The notes: generated from the sequence alone by a model not told the origin. A stretch of 64,000 nucleotides of DNA from Marinospirillum sp031581385 (GCF_044810985.1 NZ_CP085242.1:1922001-1986000); one strand, 5' to 3'; shown: positions 1-7,336, counted from the first letter of the stretch. Numbers and translations are program-made.

Positions 1-1359
1 TTGGCTGGTTGTCAGTGCATCACCCTGAGAGTTAAACACCGTGATGGAAAAGTCACTGTCAGGCTGTTTGTAGTTCAGCATCAGGTGCCCATACTTTCTC
101 TCAACCAGAGTTTGAGTGAAATAAATATAACCCCGACCGGCAGTTTCCAGTGTCCTTTCCTGTCCACGGTAGCGACTATCCTGGAAGATTTTGAGTATGG
201 CCTTTTCACCAACCGGCACTTCAAAATGTGCAGGGGCATGGCGCTCATCCCCATTCACACTAATAAGTGCATTTTCAGGAACCAGGTGGACGTAAATCTG
301 CGTTCTGGAGGGGTTCTTCAGTTGGTTTGTATCAACACGCTGGAGCAATAACGAGGCATCTGTAACCAGGGCCTGCTTTTTGGTTTCCTGAACCCCTAAT
401 GCCAGCACATCAAACCGACGCACATCACTATAGACACGCCGCTCTTTGTATTCCGGCTCAGGCTCCTTGCTGGAGAATACGCCCATCAATTTATCCGCAA
501 CGCTTGTTTCAGCGGGCTCCACCTTCTCACGAACAAGGCGGCTGGTCTGTGGGATCGAAAAGGGTTCAGTTCGACCCTCATTGTCGGTAACGAGCATTTT
601 ATCGCCAGCCTGCAGCCAGATACCGGCCACTGGAGCATAAGTATCCCGGTGGATTAAAGCCAAGCGAGCTTGCTTGCCCTCCATATAGGGCAGAATAAGT
701 AAGTGGCGTATGGCCTGGTCAACCCGTGTCTTGAAGTAGGCTCCGTAACTGATACCCGCATATTCCTGGCCCGTGATACGATCATCACTCATCTGCAGAC
801 GTTCAGCTTCAGCCAGGCCTTGCAGGGCATATTTCAGGTTCCGGCCCGGAAAAGCATCACTGGAATCGCTTAACAGCTCCAGATAGGCCAAAACCGGGGC
901 TATTCGCCGCAATTCATTGCGAAGACGATTGGCTTCCTCTCGGCTCAGGCGGACTCGCACATACCAGCCATCCTGAGCCTGTTCACGCACATCCACCCGA
1001 TGCCCGGAAATTTCCACATTGCTGAAACTCTGGGTCTGGACATTCAAATCTTCTTGGCTGACATAGCCGGACTCCTTGCCTTCATCACGCAAGGTTGATC
1101 GGTGGATGTGATCCACTTCACTGCGAATCTGAACAAAGATAGTCTGGCCCAATTCCTGCAAGGCCGCGTTCTGAGCATCCTCTTCTGTGGAACCGACACC
1201 ATGCCCGAACTCGAAATCCGTTTCATTGTTGACCTCCTGCATTCCCTGATCACGAAGAGAAAGTACACTAACCCCTGTTTGCCGTGGCTGTGAAGAGCAG
1301 GCAGTGATTAATATGATTAAAAATACGAGGAGAAAAATATTTATTATAGCTTTAAACAT
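1..1359 (-). CDS. LPP20-family lipoprotein, C-terminus outside window
   Basis: The reading frame stays open to the left window edge, so about 453 residues are visible and the C-terminus is missing. A hydrophobic N-terminus ends in a lipobox (LITAC), so this is an exported lipoprotein. Residues about 50-160 resemble the LPP20 domain: an Ala/Gln-rich helix followed by a strand-rich part with a VEISGHRVDV stretch. The last about 100 visible residues look like a PEGA-type beta domain (PENALISVNGDE...VPVGEKA). The start is ATG 1359. ATG 1371 is also in frame but lies directly after the terminator hairpin and has no ribosome site. Its function is unknown; LPP20 relatives are envelope or flagellum-associated lipoproteins. 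Confidence 0.75.
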   Translation of the reverse strand, partial: MFKAIINIFLLVFLIILITACSSQPRQTGVSVLSLRDQGMQEVNNETDFEFGHGVGSTEEDAQNAALQELGQTIFVQIRSEVDHIHRSTLRDEGKESGYVSQEDLNVQTQSFSNVEISGHRVDVREQAQDGWYVRVRLSREEANRLRNELRRIAPVLAYLELLSDSSDAFPGRNLKYALQGLAEAERLQMSDDRITGQEYAGISYGAYFKTRVDQAIRHLLILPYMEGKQARLALIHRDTYAPVAGIWLQAGDKMLVTDNEGRTEPFSIPQTSRLVREKVEPAETSVADKLMGVFSSKEPEPEYKERRVYSDVRRFDVLALGVQETKKQALVTDASLLLQRVDTNQLKNPSRTQIYVHLVPENALISVNGDERHAPAHFEVPVGEKAILKIFQDSRYRGQERTLETAGRGYIYFTQTLVERKYGHLMLNYKQPDSDFSITVFNSQGDALTTSQ

Positions 1360-1372
1360 AAGTACATCCATT

Positions 1373-1400
1373 AAAAAACCCCGCGAACGGGGTTTTATTT
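1373..1400 (-). terminator. Rho-independent terminator
   Basis: Read on the minus strand there is a hairpin CCCCG-TTCG-CGGGG followed by six T. It lies after the two-TM gene and just before the lipoprotein start, so it separates these transcription units. Confidence 0.75.
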
Positions 1401-1457
1401 ATCTTGACCAGCAACAAACACATAATCAAAACCTACAATCTGGCAAGCTTGAAGAAA

Positions 1458-2129
1458 TCAAGAAAGATTACAAGCCACTGATATTTTATTATATGCATTA
1501 CCTTTATCGGAAGGAAAATAATAGTCATATTGCGGCCGATCAAAATCATCCATATTTACTTCCATAACAAATCCATGATTGGTTGTGTTGCTATTGGTTA
1601 TAATCTTATCTTGCATAACACCACCCACACCACTCTCAGTTGAGGTGCTTGTTATATGATGTCTACTAATACTCTTCAAACTACTTATATCATAAACACT
1701 AATCCTGCGAGTATGGGCCATGCCAATAGTTTTACCCAAAAGGATCTTATTATTTTTTCTATCAATCCCGATATAGGCTCTCAGCCCCTTCTGGCCGTCC
1801 TGTAAGGGAAAGGCTTCAAAATCTATACTGTAATTTTTATTGACCTTTTTAGAAAACCTCTTCCATTCCCACAGTGCTAGAAAGCTTGATATTGAACCCC
1901 ACAAAATCAAACCAACTACTACGGCACCAAATCCAATGACGTAGTTCAACCAACCATCTATCCCGAATAAATTAATGACAATGAAAACAGTGGCAGCAAC
2001 AAAGCCGACCATCACTGCAAGCCAAAAGAAAAACATTACTACACCAATCAAAAACCTTACAATCCATATTTTGTTTTTATAATCCTTTGAAAGGTAGTCG
2101 ATACACTCATCACGTTCTTCAACAATCAT
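1458..2129 (-). CDS. Two-TM membrane protein of unknown function
   Basis: A 223-residue protein. Two hydrophobic segments at about residues 22-55 and 60-85 are followed by a soluble C-terminal domain of about 130 residues. That domain resembles small regulatory beta domains of mobile-element proteins (LRAYIGIDRKNNKILLG and VYDISSLKSI), but I do not recognise a named family with certainty. ATG 2129 has a GGAT ribosome site and lies 19 bases after the upstream DUF1566-like gene, so the two are probably cotranscribed. The codons are AT-richer than in the core genes, which fits accessory DNA. Confidence 0.6.
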   Translation of the reverse strand: MIVEERDECIDYLSKDYKNKIWIVRFLIGVVMFFFWLAVMVGFVAATVFIVINLFGIDGWLNYVIGFGAVVVGLILWGSISSFLALWEWKRFSKKVNKNYSIDFEAFPLQDGQKGLRAYIGIDRKNNKILLGKTIGMAHTRRISVYDISSLKSISRHHITSTSTESGVGGVMQDKIITNSNTTNHGFVMEVNMDDFDRPQYDYYFPSDKGNAYNKISVACNLS

Positions 2130-2148
2130 TTTACAATCCTTTCAAAAC

Positions 2149-2709
2149 TTAATTTATATTTCTTACACAAGCAACCTGATAGTCCATATCATTAACGATC
2201 AGACCATCACTATTCAGGACAGGGAAAAAGTGGCGCGATCTTGTATCCAGGGCTGTCACACTTTGTGTACCAAACCCATCCTGTATGAATGTCGATGTGA
2301 GAAAACGTTTATCAGTTAACTCTTCGGTTCGTCTTGGGACATTCATAAATGCACTTCTAATTTCCCGTGCTGCTGGCAGATACCAGCCATTTCCCATCGA
2401 CTGACAAATTTCAAAAGCAGGATAGCTCTCTTCATGCGCAGCCATAGCATCAATGTTATTCCGCCCATCCACTTCATCATTGGCATCGCGTATAAATTTT
2501 GTGACACCAATTTTCACATCACCCTGAGAGTCACTGGTGACAAATAGCCCCTCCCCTACATGATAGGCAGAAACGCCATCTTCAAATTCACACAATTGTT
2601 TCTTCTCAGTTGTATCCGTACAGGCACCAGCATCACTGGCTGCTGATACAGAAGCAAACGGTAATATTGCAACTAGGCTCAGAGCATAAACATAACTTTT
2701 CAAACTCAT
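2149..2709 (-). CDS. Secreted DUF1566/Lcl-like domain protein
   Basis: A 186-residue exported protein with a signal peptide (about residues 1-24, ending ASVSA-AS). The C-terminal half has the pattern of DUF1566 (Lcl C-terminal) domains: an ICQSMGNGWYLPAAREI block and a closing VACVRN block with its cysteine. Such domains occur in surface or fimbrial proteins. ATG 2709 is chosen because AGGAG at 2720-2716 gives 6-base spacing; the TTG at 2715 is too close to it. It heads a probable two-gene unit with the two-TM protein. Substrate or partner is unknown. Confidence 0.6.
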   Translation of the reverse strand: MSLKSYVYALSLVAILPFASVSAASDAGACTDTTEKKQLCEFEDGVSAYHVGEGLFVTSDSQGDVKIGVTKFIRDANDEVDGRNNIDAMAAHEESYPAFEICQSMGNGWYLPAAREIRSAFMNVPRRTEELTDKRFLTSTFIQDGFGTQSVTALDTRSRHFFPVLNSDGLIVNDMDYQVACVRNIN

Positions 2710-3056
2710 ATACAACTCCTTTTAAATACAAAGATTATTTTTCATTCAGCAAGCAACAGTTATTTCCAATACAAATGACCTATCAATCAACCTGCAACCT
2801 AAAGAAATTTCTAAAATAAATTTCCACTATTTCATGCTTTTAAAATGCAAAACAAACCAACATAACTGCCCAGAACAAAGCAGTAATGGTCTTCTACTCG
2901 AACAATTGATTTATTTTTTCAGCATGATTTGGCTAGGTGAGTGCGTACATATGCATATTCCTTGGCTGCGATTTTCTTAGGCATTCATTGATTAGAAATG
3001 CATTTTCTTCCCTGTGATCTGCGACAGTCGTGCCAATCTAGGGAGCTTGCACCCAA
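2710..3056. other. AT-rich intergenic stretch without a gene
   Basis: I see no convincing gene here. It must hold the minus-strand promoter of the DUF1566-like gene. The only clear structure is a 10-bp palindrome ATATGCATAT at 2949-2958, of unknown role. Confidence 0.5.
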
Positions 3057-3077
3057 ATACTAAGTAATCCTTAGTAT
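3057..3077. promoter_or_regulatory. Palindromic operator 1 of the XRE regulator
   Basis: A perfect inverted repeat, ATACTAAG-N5-CTTAGTAT. It lies about 50 bases before the XRE gene. A near-identical site with the same 5-base spacer is at 3546-3566, after that gene. The pair fits a dimeric Cro/C1-type repressor that controls itself and the next gene. Confidence 0.6.
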
Positions 3078-3096
3078 CATGTCAACTTCAAATCTA

Positions 3097-3125
3097 AGAA
3101 CCTCTTTGCTTCGCAAAGAGGTTCT
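3097..3125 (+). promoter_or_regulatory. Hairpin covering the XRE ribosome-binding site
   Basis: A perfect 13-bp stem (AGAACCTCTTTGC / GCAAAGAGGTTCT) with a TTC loop ends three bases before ATG 3129. The only Shine-Dalgarno-like stretch, AAGAGG at 3116-3121, is inside the right arm and would be paired in RNA. No T-run follows, so it does not look like a terminator. Confidence 0.6.
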
Positions 3126-3128
3126 CGT

Positions 3129-3434
3129 ATGCATAGCAAAAACTTGTACGGCGCACGTCTAAAAGAGGCCCGAAAACGAGTCGGATTGTCGCAGGTACAG
3201 CTGGGTGTGCTTGCAGGATTTGATGAACTGGCCTCCAGCGCCCGTATGTCTCAGTACGAAACTGGCAAACACCTACCCGATATCAATACTGCTGAGCGCC
3301 TGGCAAAGGGGCTAAACACGCCTCTTGCGTATTTTTTCTGCCCCGAAGATGACTTGGCTGAACTGATCTTGCTTTATAGAAACCTTGGCGAAAGCCAAAG
3401 AAAAAGTGTTCTTGAACTTCTCAAATCCTTCTAG
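3129..3434 (+). CDS. XRE-family transcriptional regulator
   Basis: A 101-residue Cro/C1-type helix-turn-helix protein. The HTH covers about residues 8-65 (LKEARKRVGLSQVQLGVLAG, then MSQYETGKHLPD as recognition part), and a short helical C-terminus may serve for dimerisation. ATG 3129 uses AAGAGG with 7-base spacing. Two matching palindromes flank the gene, one upstream and one over the promoter of the next gene, which suggests it is a repressor of both. It stands alone, with no toxin-like protein overlapping it. Confidence 0.8.
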   Translation: MHSKNLYGARLKEARKRVGLSQVQLGVLAGFDELASSARMSQYETGKHLPDINTAERLAKGLNTPLAYFFCPEDDLAELILLYRNLGESQRKSVLELLKSF

Positions 3435-3779
3435 AAAATCTCTTATTTACAGATTAACCACCAACCTTTCTGTTCATATGATCTCAGCCTTTTAGCCACC
3501 ATTTCGACATTATCTTGCTTTTGTTTCGACATTAAAGCCACCACAAAACTAAGAGATACTGAGTATATGTGTAATCAGTGCTATAATGGAACTAATGGAG
3601 GTGGGCCAGGGCAATGAGAATCACGGCTAGCGACTCAGCTATCAATTTTGGATGCCAGTGAACAGCATTGCTCTTGTGTAGGATTACCAGTAATTATGTG
3701 TAGCGAGATGGACGCCTGCATCCCGATTCAAACGGCTTACCGAGGCCTAGAAAACATTTGAACGATGAGCGGAGGCTTT
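3435..3779. other. Gene-free regulatory stretch with repeats
   Basis: There is no convincing gene. It contains two direct repeats: TTTCGACATTA at 3502-3512 and 3524-3534 (22 bp apart, two helical turns), and AGCCACCA at 3494-3501 and 3536-3543. A second copy of the XRE operator and an extended -10 promoter follow. An 11-codon open frame starting at 3594 could be a leader peptide, but nothing supports it strongly. Confidence 0.5.
3546..3587 (+). promoter_or_regulatory. Promoter overlapped by XRE operator 2
   Basis: The operator copy is AAACTAAG-N5-CTGAGTAT at 3546-3566, one mismatch per arm compared with operator 1. An extended -10 (TGC TATAAT) has its hexamer at 3582-3587. With a 17-base spacer the -35 region is 3559-3564, inside the operator. 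Binding would therefore block transcription of the small downstream gene. Confidence 0.5.
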
Positions 3780-3977
3780 ATGAGCAAAAAATCCTCAGAG
3801 AAAGAACGTCTCCAAGACCAGAACGAGTCCAGCCATACTTATGAACCCTTACCACAGGAGCTATCACCGCTGGAGAGGCTAAAGGGGTCTGTGCTGCATT
3901 ATGAGCGGCCTTGTGACAGTGTATGGGAATGGGAAGAAGACGAAGATGCAGACGAAAGCGATAATATCGGTGAATGA
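3780..3977 (+). CDS. Small acidic protein of unknown function
   Basis: A 65-residue hydrophilic protein with a very acidic tail (WEWEEDEDADESDN). The core LSPLERLKGSVLHYERP resembles the C-terminal tails of some small antitoxin-like proteins, but no toxin gene is adjacent, so I assign no function. ATG 3780 is chosen because GGAGG at 3771-3775 precedes it; ATG 3765 is in frame but has no ribosome site. The gene is the only one behind the operator-controlled promoter at 3546-3587 and is followed by a terminator. Confidence 0.5.
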   Translation: MSKKSSEKERLQDQNESSHTYEPLPQELSPLERLKGSVLHYERPCDSVWEWEEDEDADESDNIGE

Positions 3978-4055
3978 ATCAGGGTTTTCTGCCACCGACT
4001 TATACCACCCGATAGAGTGATATTCCGAGGGTATGGTAATGTTTCTTCATCCATG

Positions 4056-4097
4056 AAACCCGCCGTTGATAGCAGCAGGCTACCAGCGGCGGGTTTT
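4056..4097. terminator. Bidirectional terminator
   Basis: A 10-bp perfect stem AAACCCGCCG / CGGCGGGTTT with a 21-base loop, followed by T on both strands. It sits between the converging small acidic gene and the integrase unit. Confidence 0.7.
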
Positions 4098-4123
4098 GCA
4101 CCTTCTCGAACTTTGCTGCCTGA

Positions 4124-4390
4124 CTAATCGAGTTCCCCCTGCATATCCTCTGGCACCAGCCCCACCAACTGATCCTGCAGGAAATCCAGGTTCATCGCCT
4201 GATCATAATCGATGGCCAACATCCTCTGAATCCAAAGCTCAACTGCTGAGTAGTTGTCGTAAAAAGGCTCAAGCCCCAGATAGATTGCCAGTCCATACCC
4301 TTGCCTGATCCACATTTTCTGAATCAACCCTGACGCCAGCATTTTTGCTTGAGGAGTCGTCCAGATATTCGCTTTTTCAACTTTAACCAT
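4124..4390 (-). CDS. Hypothetical protein downstream of integrase
   Basis: An 88-residue protein I do not recognise. It is rich in aromatic residues and has no signal peptide or clear membrane helix. The start is ATG 4390, with GGAG in front (minus strand). It overlaps the integrase stop codon by 8 bases, so the two are translationally coupled. Such coupling suggests an accessory role in the element, for example with the recombinase, but this is inference only. Confidence 0.55.
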   Translation of the reverse strand: MVKVEKANIWTTPQAKMLASGLIQKMWIRQGYGLAIYLGLEPFYDNYSAVELWIQRMLAIDYDQAMNLDFLQDQLVGLVPEDMQGELD

Positions 4391-5615
4391 GGTTTTTCTC
4401 CTCATTCAGTTCAGCCAAAGGGTTGATATTCTTCAGGTCTCCAGAAAATTCACGTGACAGTAAGCGATCAAAGGCCGAGCCATCTTGTCGGGTCAGGTTG
4501 GGCACATAACGGGAGTACACCCGGAACAGCATTTCTGTTGTAGTGTGCCCCATCTGCCTGGCGATCCACTCCGGGTTTTCTCCGGCTGCCAGCCAAAGTG
4601 TCGCAGCCGTATGGCGCGTTTGGTAAGGACGACGTTTTTTCAGCCCCAGGTAGCTCAGTAGTGGATACCAGATTCGCTTGGTAATGTTGTTATGATTTAA
4701 TGGCCCGCCATCCTTGTTGCAAAAAACGAACTGCTGCTGGCCTGTATGCTTCTTCTGCTCTGCAAGTGCATCATAGACAGGTTGGGACATGTGAATTTCA
4801 CGCTGTGAACCATCCGTCTTTGTCGTTGTGATCTCGCCTTCAACCCAGGTTTCTCGAATCAGGATCTGGCGGCGGTCAAAATCAATGTATTTCCACATCA
4901 GACCATCAATTTCACCGGTTCTCATGCCGGTAAAGAAACGCACTGTGAAGTAGGATTTAAAGTCGTCTCGAACAGTACGTAGGATTTGCTGCACCTCATC
5001 TATCGTAAAAGGCTGGACATCAGTACGAGGCACTTTCAGGGATTTAATCCCCTTCCAGGGTGAGTTAAACTCATAGCGGTCAGCGGCTTCATTCAACAGC
5101 ATCCTCAATGGTGTCATTACCTTGTTGATGGTTGCTGGGCTTAGTGGCTCTTTCTTCTGCGCTGGTTCTTTGGCGAGATGGGCGCGGAAGTTGAGAATTT
5201 CAGCCTTGGTGATGCTGCTGACTACTTTCTCCCCGAAGGCAGGCAGTATGTATGCCCTCAAGTTGCTTTCGACTGACTTCAAGTGGCTGTTTCGCCATTC
5301 GATACGCTTTTCATCCAGCCAGATTTCTGAGAAAGCCGCCAACGTCGGCAGTTCACAAGCACTATTATTTTCTTCTCTCCTGTTAAAGCTTCGCTTTTCC
5401 CAGTCATCAAACTGATCAGCCCGTTTGCTATTTGGAAAGTAGCTGGAGTAGCTAAAGCTTCCCAAGGTGATTTCTGCTTCAATTCGATCCAGGATTTGCT
5501 TGGCACGCTTGCGGTTGGCTGCAGTGTCATCAAGCTTGGTTTGCTCTCGGCAGCGCACCCCTTTGTAGCGAAAATCCAGTTGAAGCTTGCCATTGCGAAC
5601 ATGAATACTAGCCAT
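4383..5615 (-). CDS. int: Tyrosine recombinase (phage-type integrase)
   Basis: A 410-residue site-specific recombinase. Residues 1-70 are an arm-DNA-binding domain of the DUF3596 type (MASIHVRNGKLQLDFRYKG). A SAM-like core-binding domain follows at about 95-190, then the catalytic domain. Visible catalytic parts are Arg in RFFTGMRTGEIDGL, Lys in TTKTDGSQREI, RH in YQTRHTAATL, His in RQMGHTTTEM and the Tyr nucleophile in VYSRYVP. ATG 5615 has AGGAGG four bases ahead. The gene follows an excisionase-like gene by 9 bases and lies near the 3' end of tRNA-Arg, the usual target of such enzymes. Confidence 0.92.
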   Translation of the reverse strand: MASIHVRNGKLQLDFRYKGVRCREQTKLDDTAANRKRAKQILDRIEAEITLGSFSYSSYFPNSKRADQFDDWEKRSFNRREENNSACELPTLAAFSEIWLDEKRIEWRNSHLKSVESNLRAYILPAFGEKVVSSITKAEILNFRAHLAKEPAQKKEPLSPATINKVMTPLRMLLNEAADRYEFNSPWKGIKSLKVPRTDVQPFTIDEVQQILRTVRDDFKSYFTVRFFTGMRTGEIDGLMWKYIDFDRRQILIRETWVEGEITTTKTDGSQREIHMSQPVYDALAEQKKHTGQQQFVFCNKDGGPLNHNNITKRIWYPLLSYLGLKKRRPYQTRHTAATLWLAAGENPEWIARQMGHTTTEMLFRVYSRYVPNLTRQDGSAFDRLLSREFSGDLKNINPLAELNEEKNHG

Positions 5616-5624
5616 AATTCCTCC

Positions 5625-5840
5625 TTAGCAAACGCCAGCCATAAGGGTGTCAACTGCCGGGGCACGGAACATATCCTTTTCAATTTTTTCCCAGATATAC
5701 AAAATCTTTCTTCCTCCAAAGGGACGAAAATAATGCACACCTTCAATGAGTACGGAGTCCTTCAGTTGGGTACGAATGGTTCTGGGCTCGTACTTGATGC
5801 GGGCAGCCAGCTCTTCGGTGGTCAAGTAGGTCTGTGACAT
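5625..5840 (-). CDS. Excisionase-like DNA-binding protein
   Basis: A 71-residue protein with a MerR/Xis-like winged helix: YLTTEELAARIKYEPRTIRT at the N-terminus, then a basic FRPFGGRKILY wing. Proteins like this guide the integrase toward excision. ATG 5840 is favoured because AGGAGG at 5855-5850 is 9 bases away; ATG 5846 is only 3 bases from it. It lies 9 bases before int in the same direction and is divergent from the small XRE gene at 5971. Confidence 0.75.
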   Translation of the reverse strand: MSQTYLTTEELAARIKYEPRTIRTQLKDSVLIEGVHYFRPFGGRKILYIWEKIEKDMFRAPAVDTLMAGVC

Positions 5841-5886
5841 AATCATATTCCTCCTGTAAGATAAGAATCTTTACTGGAAACCATAT

Positions 5887-5955
5887 TGATCTCCTGTAGA
5901 TCATATTAACCCATAAAAGATCTATTGCAAGCTTTTTTTTGCTCCTGAAGATCAA
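5887..5955. promoter_or_regulatory. AGATC operator repeats between xis and XRE
   Basis: The divergent gap holds an inverted repeat TGATCT-N5-AGATCA (5887-5903), a palindrome AGATCT (5918-5923) and a further TGAAGATCA (5946-5954). A recurring TCCTGTAGATCA-like sequence appears in direct orientation. This fits operators of the neighbouring XRE protein controlling xis-int and itself. Confidence 0.5.
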
Positions 5956-5970
5956 AAAGGTCTGTAGAAG

Positions 5971-6174
5971 ATGATTAGATGCCATTTATCCCGCATGATG
6001 GGCGAGAAAAAATTGAAGATTTCTGAGGTGGCTAGAGATACAGGAATCAACCGTGGAACGATTACTCGGCTGTACCAAGAGACAGCAGTCAGGGTTGAAT
6101 TCGACGTTTTGGAAAAGTTATGCAAGTACCTTGACTGCTCAATTGGTGAGCTGCTTGAGGTAAAAGAGGACTAA
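5971..6174 (+). CDS. Small XRE regulator, candidate immunity repressor
   Basis: A 67-residue protein that is essentially one Cro/C1-type HTH domain of the YozG-like class (KLKISEVARDTGINRGTITR, then LEKLCKYLDCSIGELLEV). It is transcribed away from xis-int, and the gap holds repeated AGATC-type sites. That layout matches the regulatory switch of integrative elements, where such a protein represses excision genes. It is shorter than typical phage repressors and has no peptidase domain. No strong ribosome site is visible before ATG 5971. Confidence 0.7.
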   Translation: MIRCHLSRMMGEKKLKISEVARDTGINRGTITRLYQETAVRVEFDVLEKLCKYLDCSIGELLEVKED

Positions 6175-6225
6175 ACAGGGCAACGCTCACAATCGGTGAG
6201 ACGATTTCAGAGAGAAAATGGAGAG

Positions 6226-6283
6226 TGGTCACCATTTGGTCACCAGGCGGTCACCGAATGATTTTGAGAGGTTTTTGGTCACC
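6226..6283 (+). repeat. Phased GGTCACC repeats, candidate att arm sites
   Basis: Four exact copies of GGTCACC occur. The 8-bp units (T/C)GGTCACC start at 6226, 6237 and 6248, exactly 11 bp apart, and a fourth starts at 6276. A degenerate CGGTCAAA is at 6292. They lie between the integrase module and the tRNA-Arg 3' end, where integrase arm-type or excisionase sites are expected. Confidence 0.55.
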
Positions 6284-6309
6284 GAGAGCGGCGGTCAAAA
6301 TTCAGGAAA

Positions 6310-6386
6310 TGGCCCGCCCTAGAGGATTCGAACCTCTGACCTCAGCCTCCGGAGGGCTGCGCTCTATCCAGCTGAGCTAAGGGCGG
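6310..6386 (-). tRNA. tRNA-Arg (anticodon CCG)
   Basis: A 77-nt cloverleaf. The acceptor stem pairs CCGCCCT with AGGGCGG, followed by G and an encoded CCA (6312-6310). The D arm is GCTC...GAGC, the anticodon loop reads CT-CCG-GA, and the T arm is AGAGG-TTCGAAT-CCTCT. The 3' end faces the integrase module, so it is the probable attachment target. Confidence 0.93.
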
Positions 6387-6452
6387 GTAGATTTTAAACT
6401 CTTACTTTCCTGATCGTTGCTCGCCAAAGCCATTTTTCCGGTGATCGTTGCT

Positions 6453-6491
6453 TCCGGAGGGCCGCGCTCTATCCAGCTGAGCTAAGGGCGG
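6453..6491 (-). repeat. Partial duplicate of tRNA-Arg 5' half
   Basis: 39 bases match tRNA-Arg positions 6348-6386 with one mismatch (38/39): the 5' acceptor strand, D arm and 5' half of the anticodon arm. The 3' half is absent, so it cannot be a functional tRNA. The offset is 105 bp. An 11-base repeat TGATCGTTGCT also occurs twice just before it (near 6412 and 6442). Confidence 0.85.
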
Positions 6492-6526
6492 TTTTTGGTG
6501 AGGCAGGCATTGTAGGTGCCTGCCTT

Positions 6527-7336
6527 TTATTTGTCCAGACCCTGGCCGTGGCGGCGGAGAAACTCTTCGACCTGGCCGCGGCTGAGTTCACCAAAATGTC
6601 GGTCGACAAGTTTTCCTTCGGCGGAATAAAAGAGGGTGGCGGGCAGGCCGGGGGCGGAGTATTCATTCATGGTTTTTTGGGCTGGATCAAGCAGTACATT
6701 AGCGAAGCTCAGTTGCTCCTCCTGCAAATAGTCTGTGACGGCCAGCAGGGATTCCCCCTGGTTGACCAGGACCACCTGCAGGCGTTCATCGTCTTCGTAG
6801 CTTTCCAGCATGGGCATTTCCCGGCGGCAGGGTGGGCACCAGGTGGCCCAGAGGTTCACAACCAGAGGCTGGCCCTGGTAGCTGCTCAGTTTGACCTCTT
6901 CACCCTCCAGGTCGTGCAGAAGCAGCTCCGGTAACTGTTCGCCCGTATCGGATTGAGGCAACAAAACCAGTGTCAGCAGCCCCACCAGGCTGGAAGCAAC
7001 CAGCAGCATCAGCCCCGAAGTACGCAAGGCTGGGTGTTTGCGAAAATACCAAACACTGAAGACTACCGCAGCCAGCAGGGCACCCCACCAGCTGTAGCCG
7101 GGTTGCCAGAAATACACCAGTGACCAGGGTTCATCGACGTAGGCTGAGGGATTCATTGCCGCAAACGCCAAGCGCCCCCCCAAACCTCCTATCACGGCGG
7201 TCATCCAGCCCCAACGGGCCAGGCCGGGGTGTTTTTTATCGAGGATCTCACTCACCAACAGCAGAAGGATCAGGGCAAGAACACCGGGAAGTCGGCTGTA
7301 GGGCAGCAGCAGTGGCCCGAGGGTTATGGCATCCAT
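6527..7336 (-). CDS. Membrane-anchored TlpA-like thiol-disulfide protein
   Basis: A 269-residue protein. Residues 1-130 hold about four membrane helices resembling a shortened prolipoprotein-diacylglyceryl-transferase-like (Lgt) region. Residues 135-265 are a TlpA/ResA-type thioredoxin domain with active site WCPPC (Cys167, Cys170) and a cis-proline loop (GLPATLFY). It probably reduces disulfides on the periplasmic side. ATG 7336 has AGGAAA upstream. It follows the DsbG-like gene by 12 bases, which suggests one unit. The Lgt-like part appears too short for lipoprotein modification and probably serves as anchor or electron conduit. Confidence 0.8.
   Translation of the reverse strand: MDAITLGPLLLPYSRLPGVLALILLLLVSEILDKKHPGLARWGWMTAVIGGLGGRLAFAAMNPSAYVDEPWSLVYFWQPGYSWWGALLAAVVFSVWYFRKHPALRTSGLMLLVASSLVGLLTLVLLPQSDTGEQLPELLLHDLEGEEVKLSSYQGQPLVVNLWATWCPPCRREMPMLESYEDDERLQVVLVNQGESLLAVTDYLQEEQLSFANVLLDPAQKTMNEYSAPGLPATLFYSAEGKLVDRHFGELSRGQVEEFLRRHGQGLDK

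Noticed and set aside
1..351. A 116-residue plus-strand open frame at the left edge
   Set aside because: The opposite strand encodes a convincing lipoprotein through the same bases.
2949..2958. Palindrome ATATGCATAT as a regulatory site
   Set aside because: It is short, lies in AT-rich DNA, and is not linked to a promoter I can define.
3594..3629. An 11-codon leader peptide after the operator-controlled promoter
   Set aside because: It has no ribosome site and no special residues. Chance is sufficient.
3715..3740. Sequence resembling a tRNA T-loop (CCCGATTCAAACGG), considered as the second att site
   Set aside because: It does not match the tRNA-Arg 3' end and forms no T-arm stem. I found no left att copy in the window.
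6226..6300. GGTCACC repeats as a CRISPR or REP array
   Set aside because: The units are only 8 bp with 3-bp gaps, no spacers and no cas genes. Integrase-type sites explain them better.
6453..6491. A second tRNA gene
   Set aside because: Only the 5' half is present; the T arm and 3' acceptor strand are missing.
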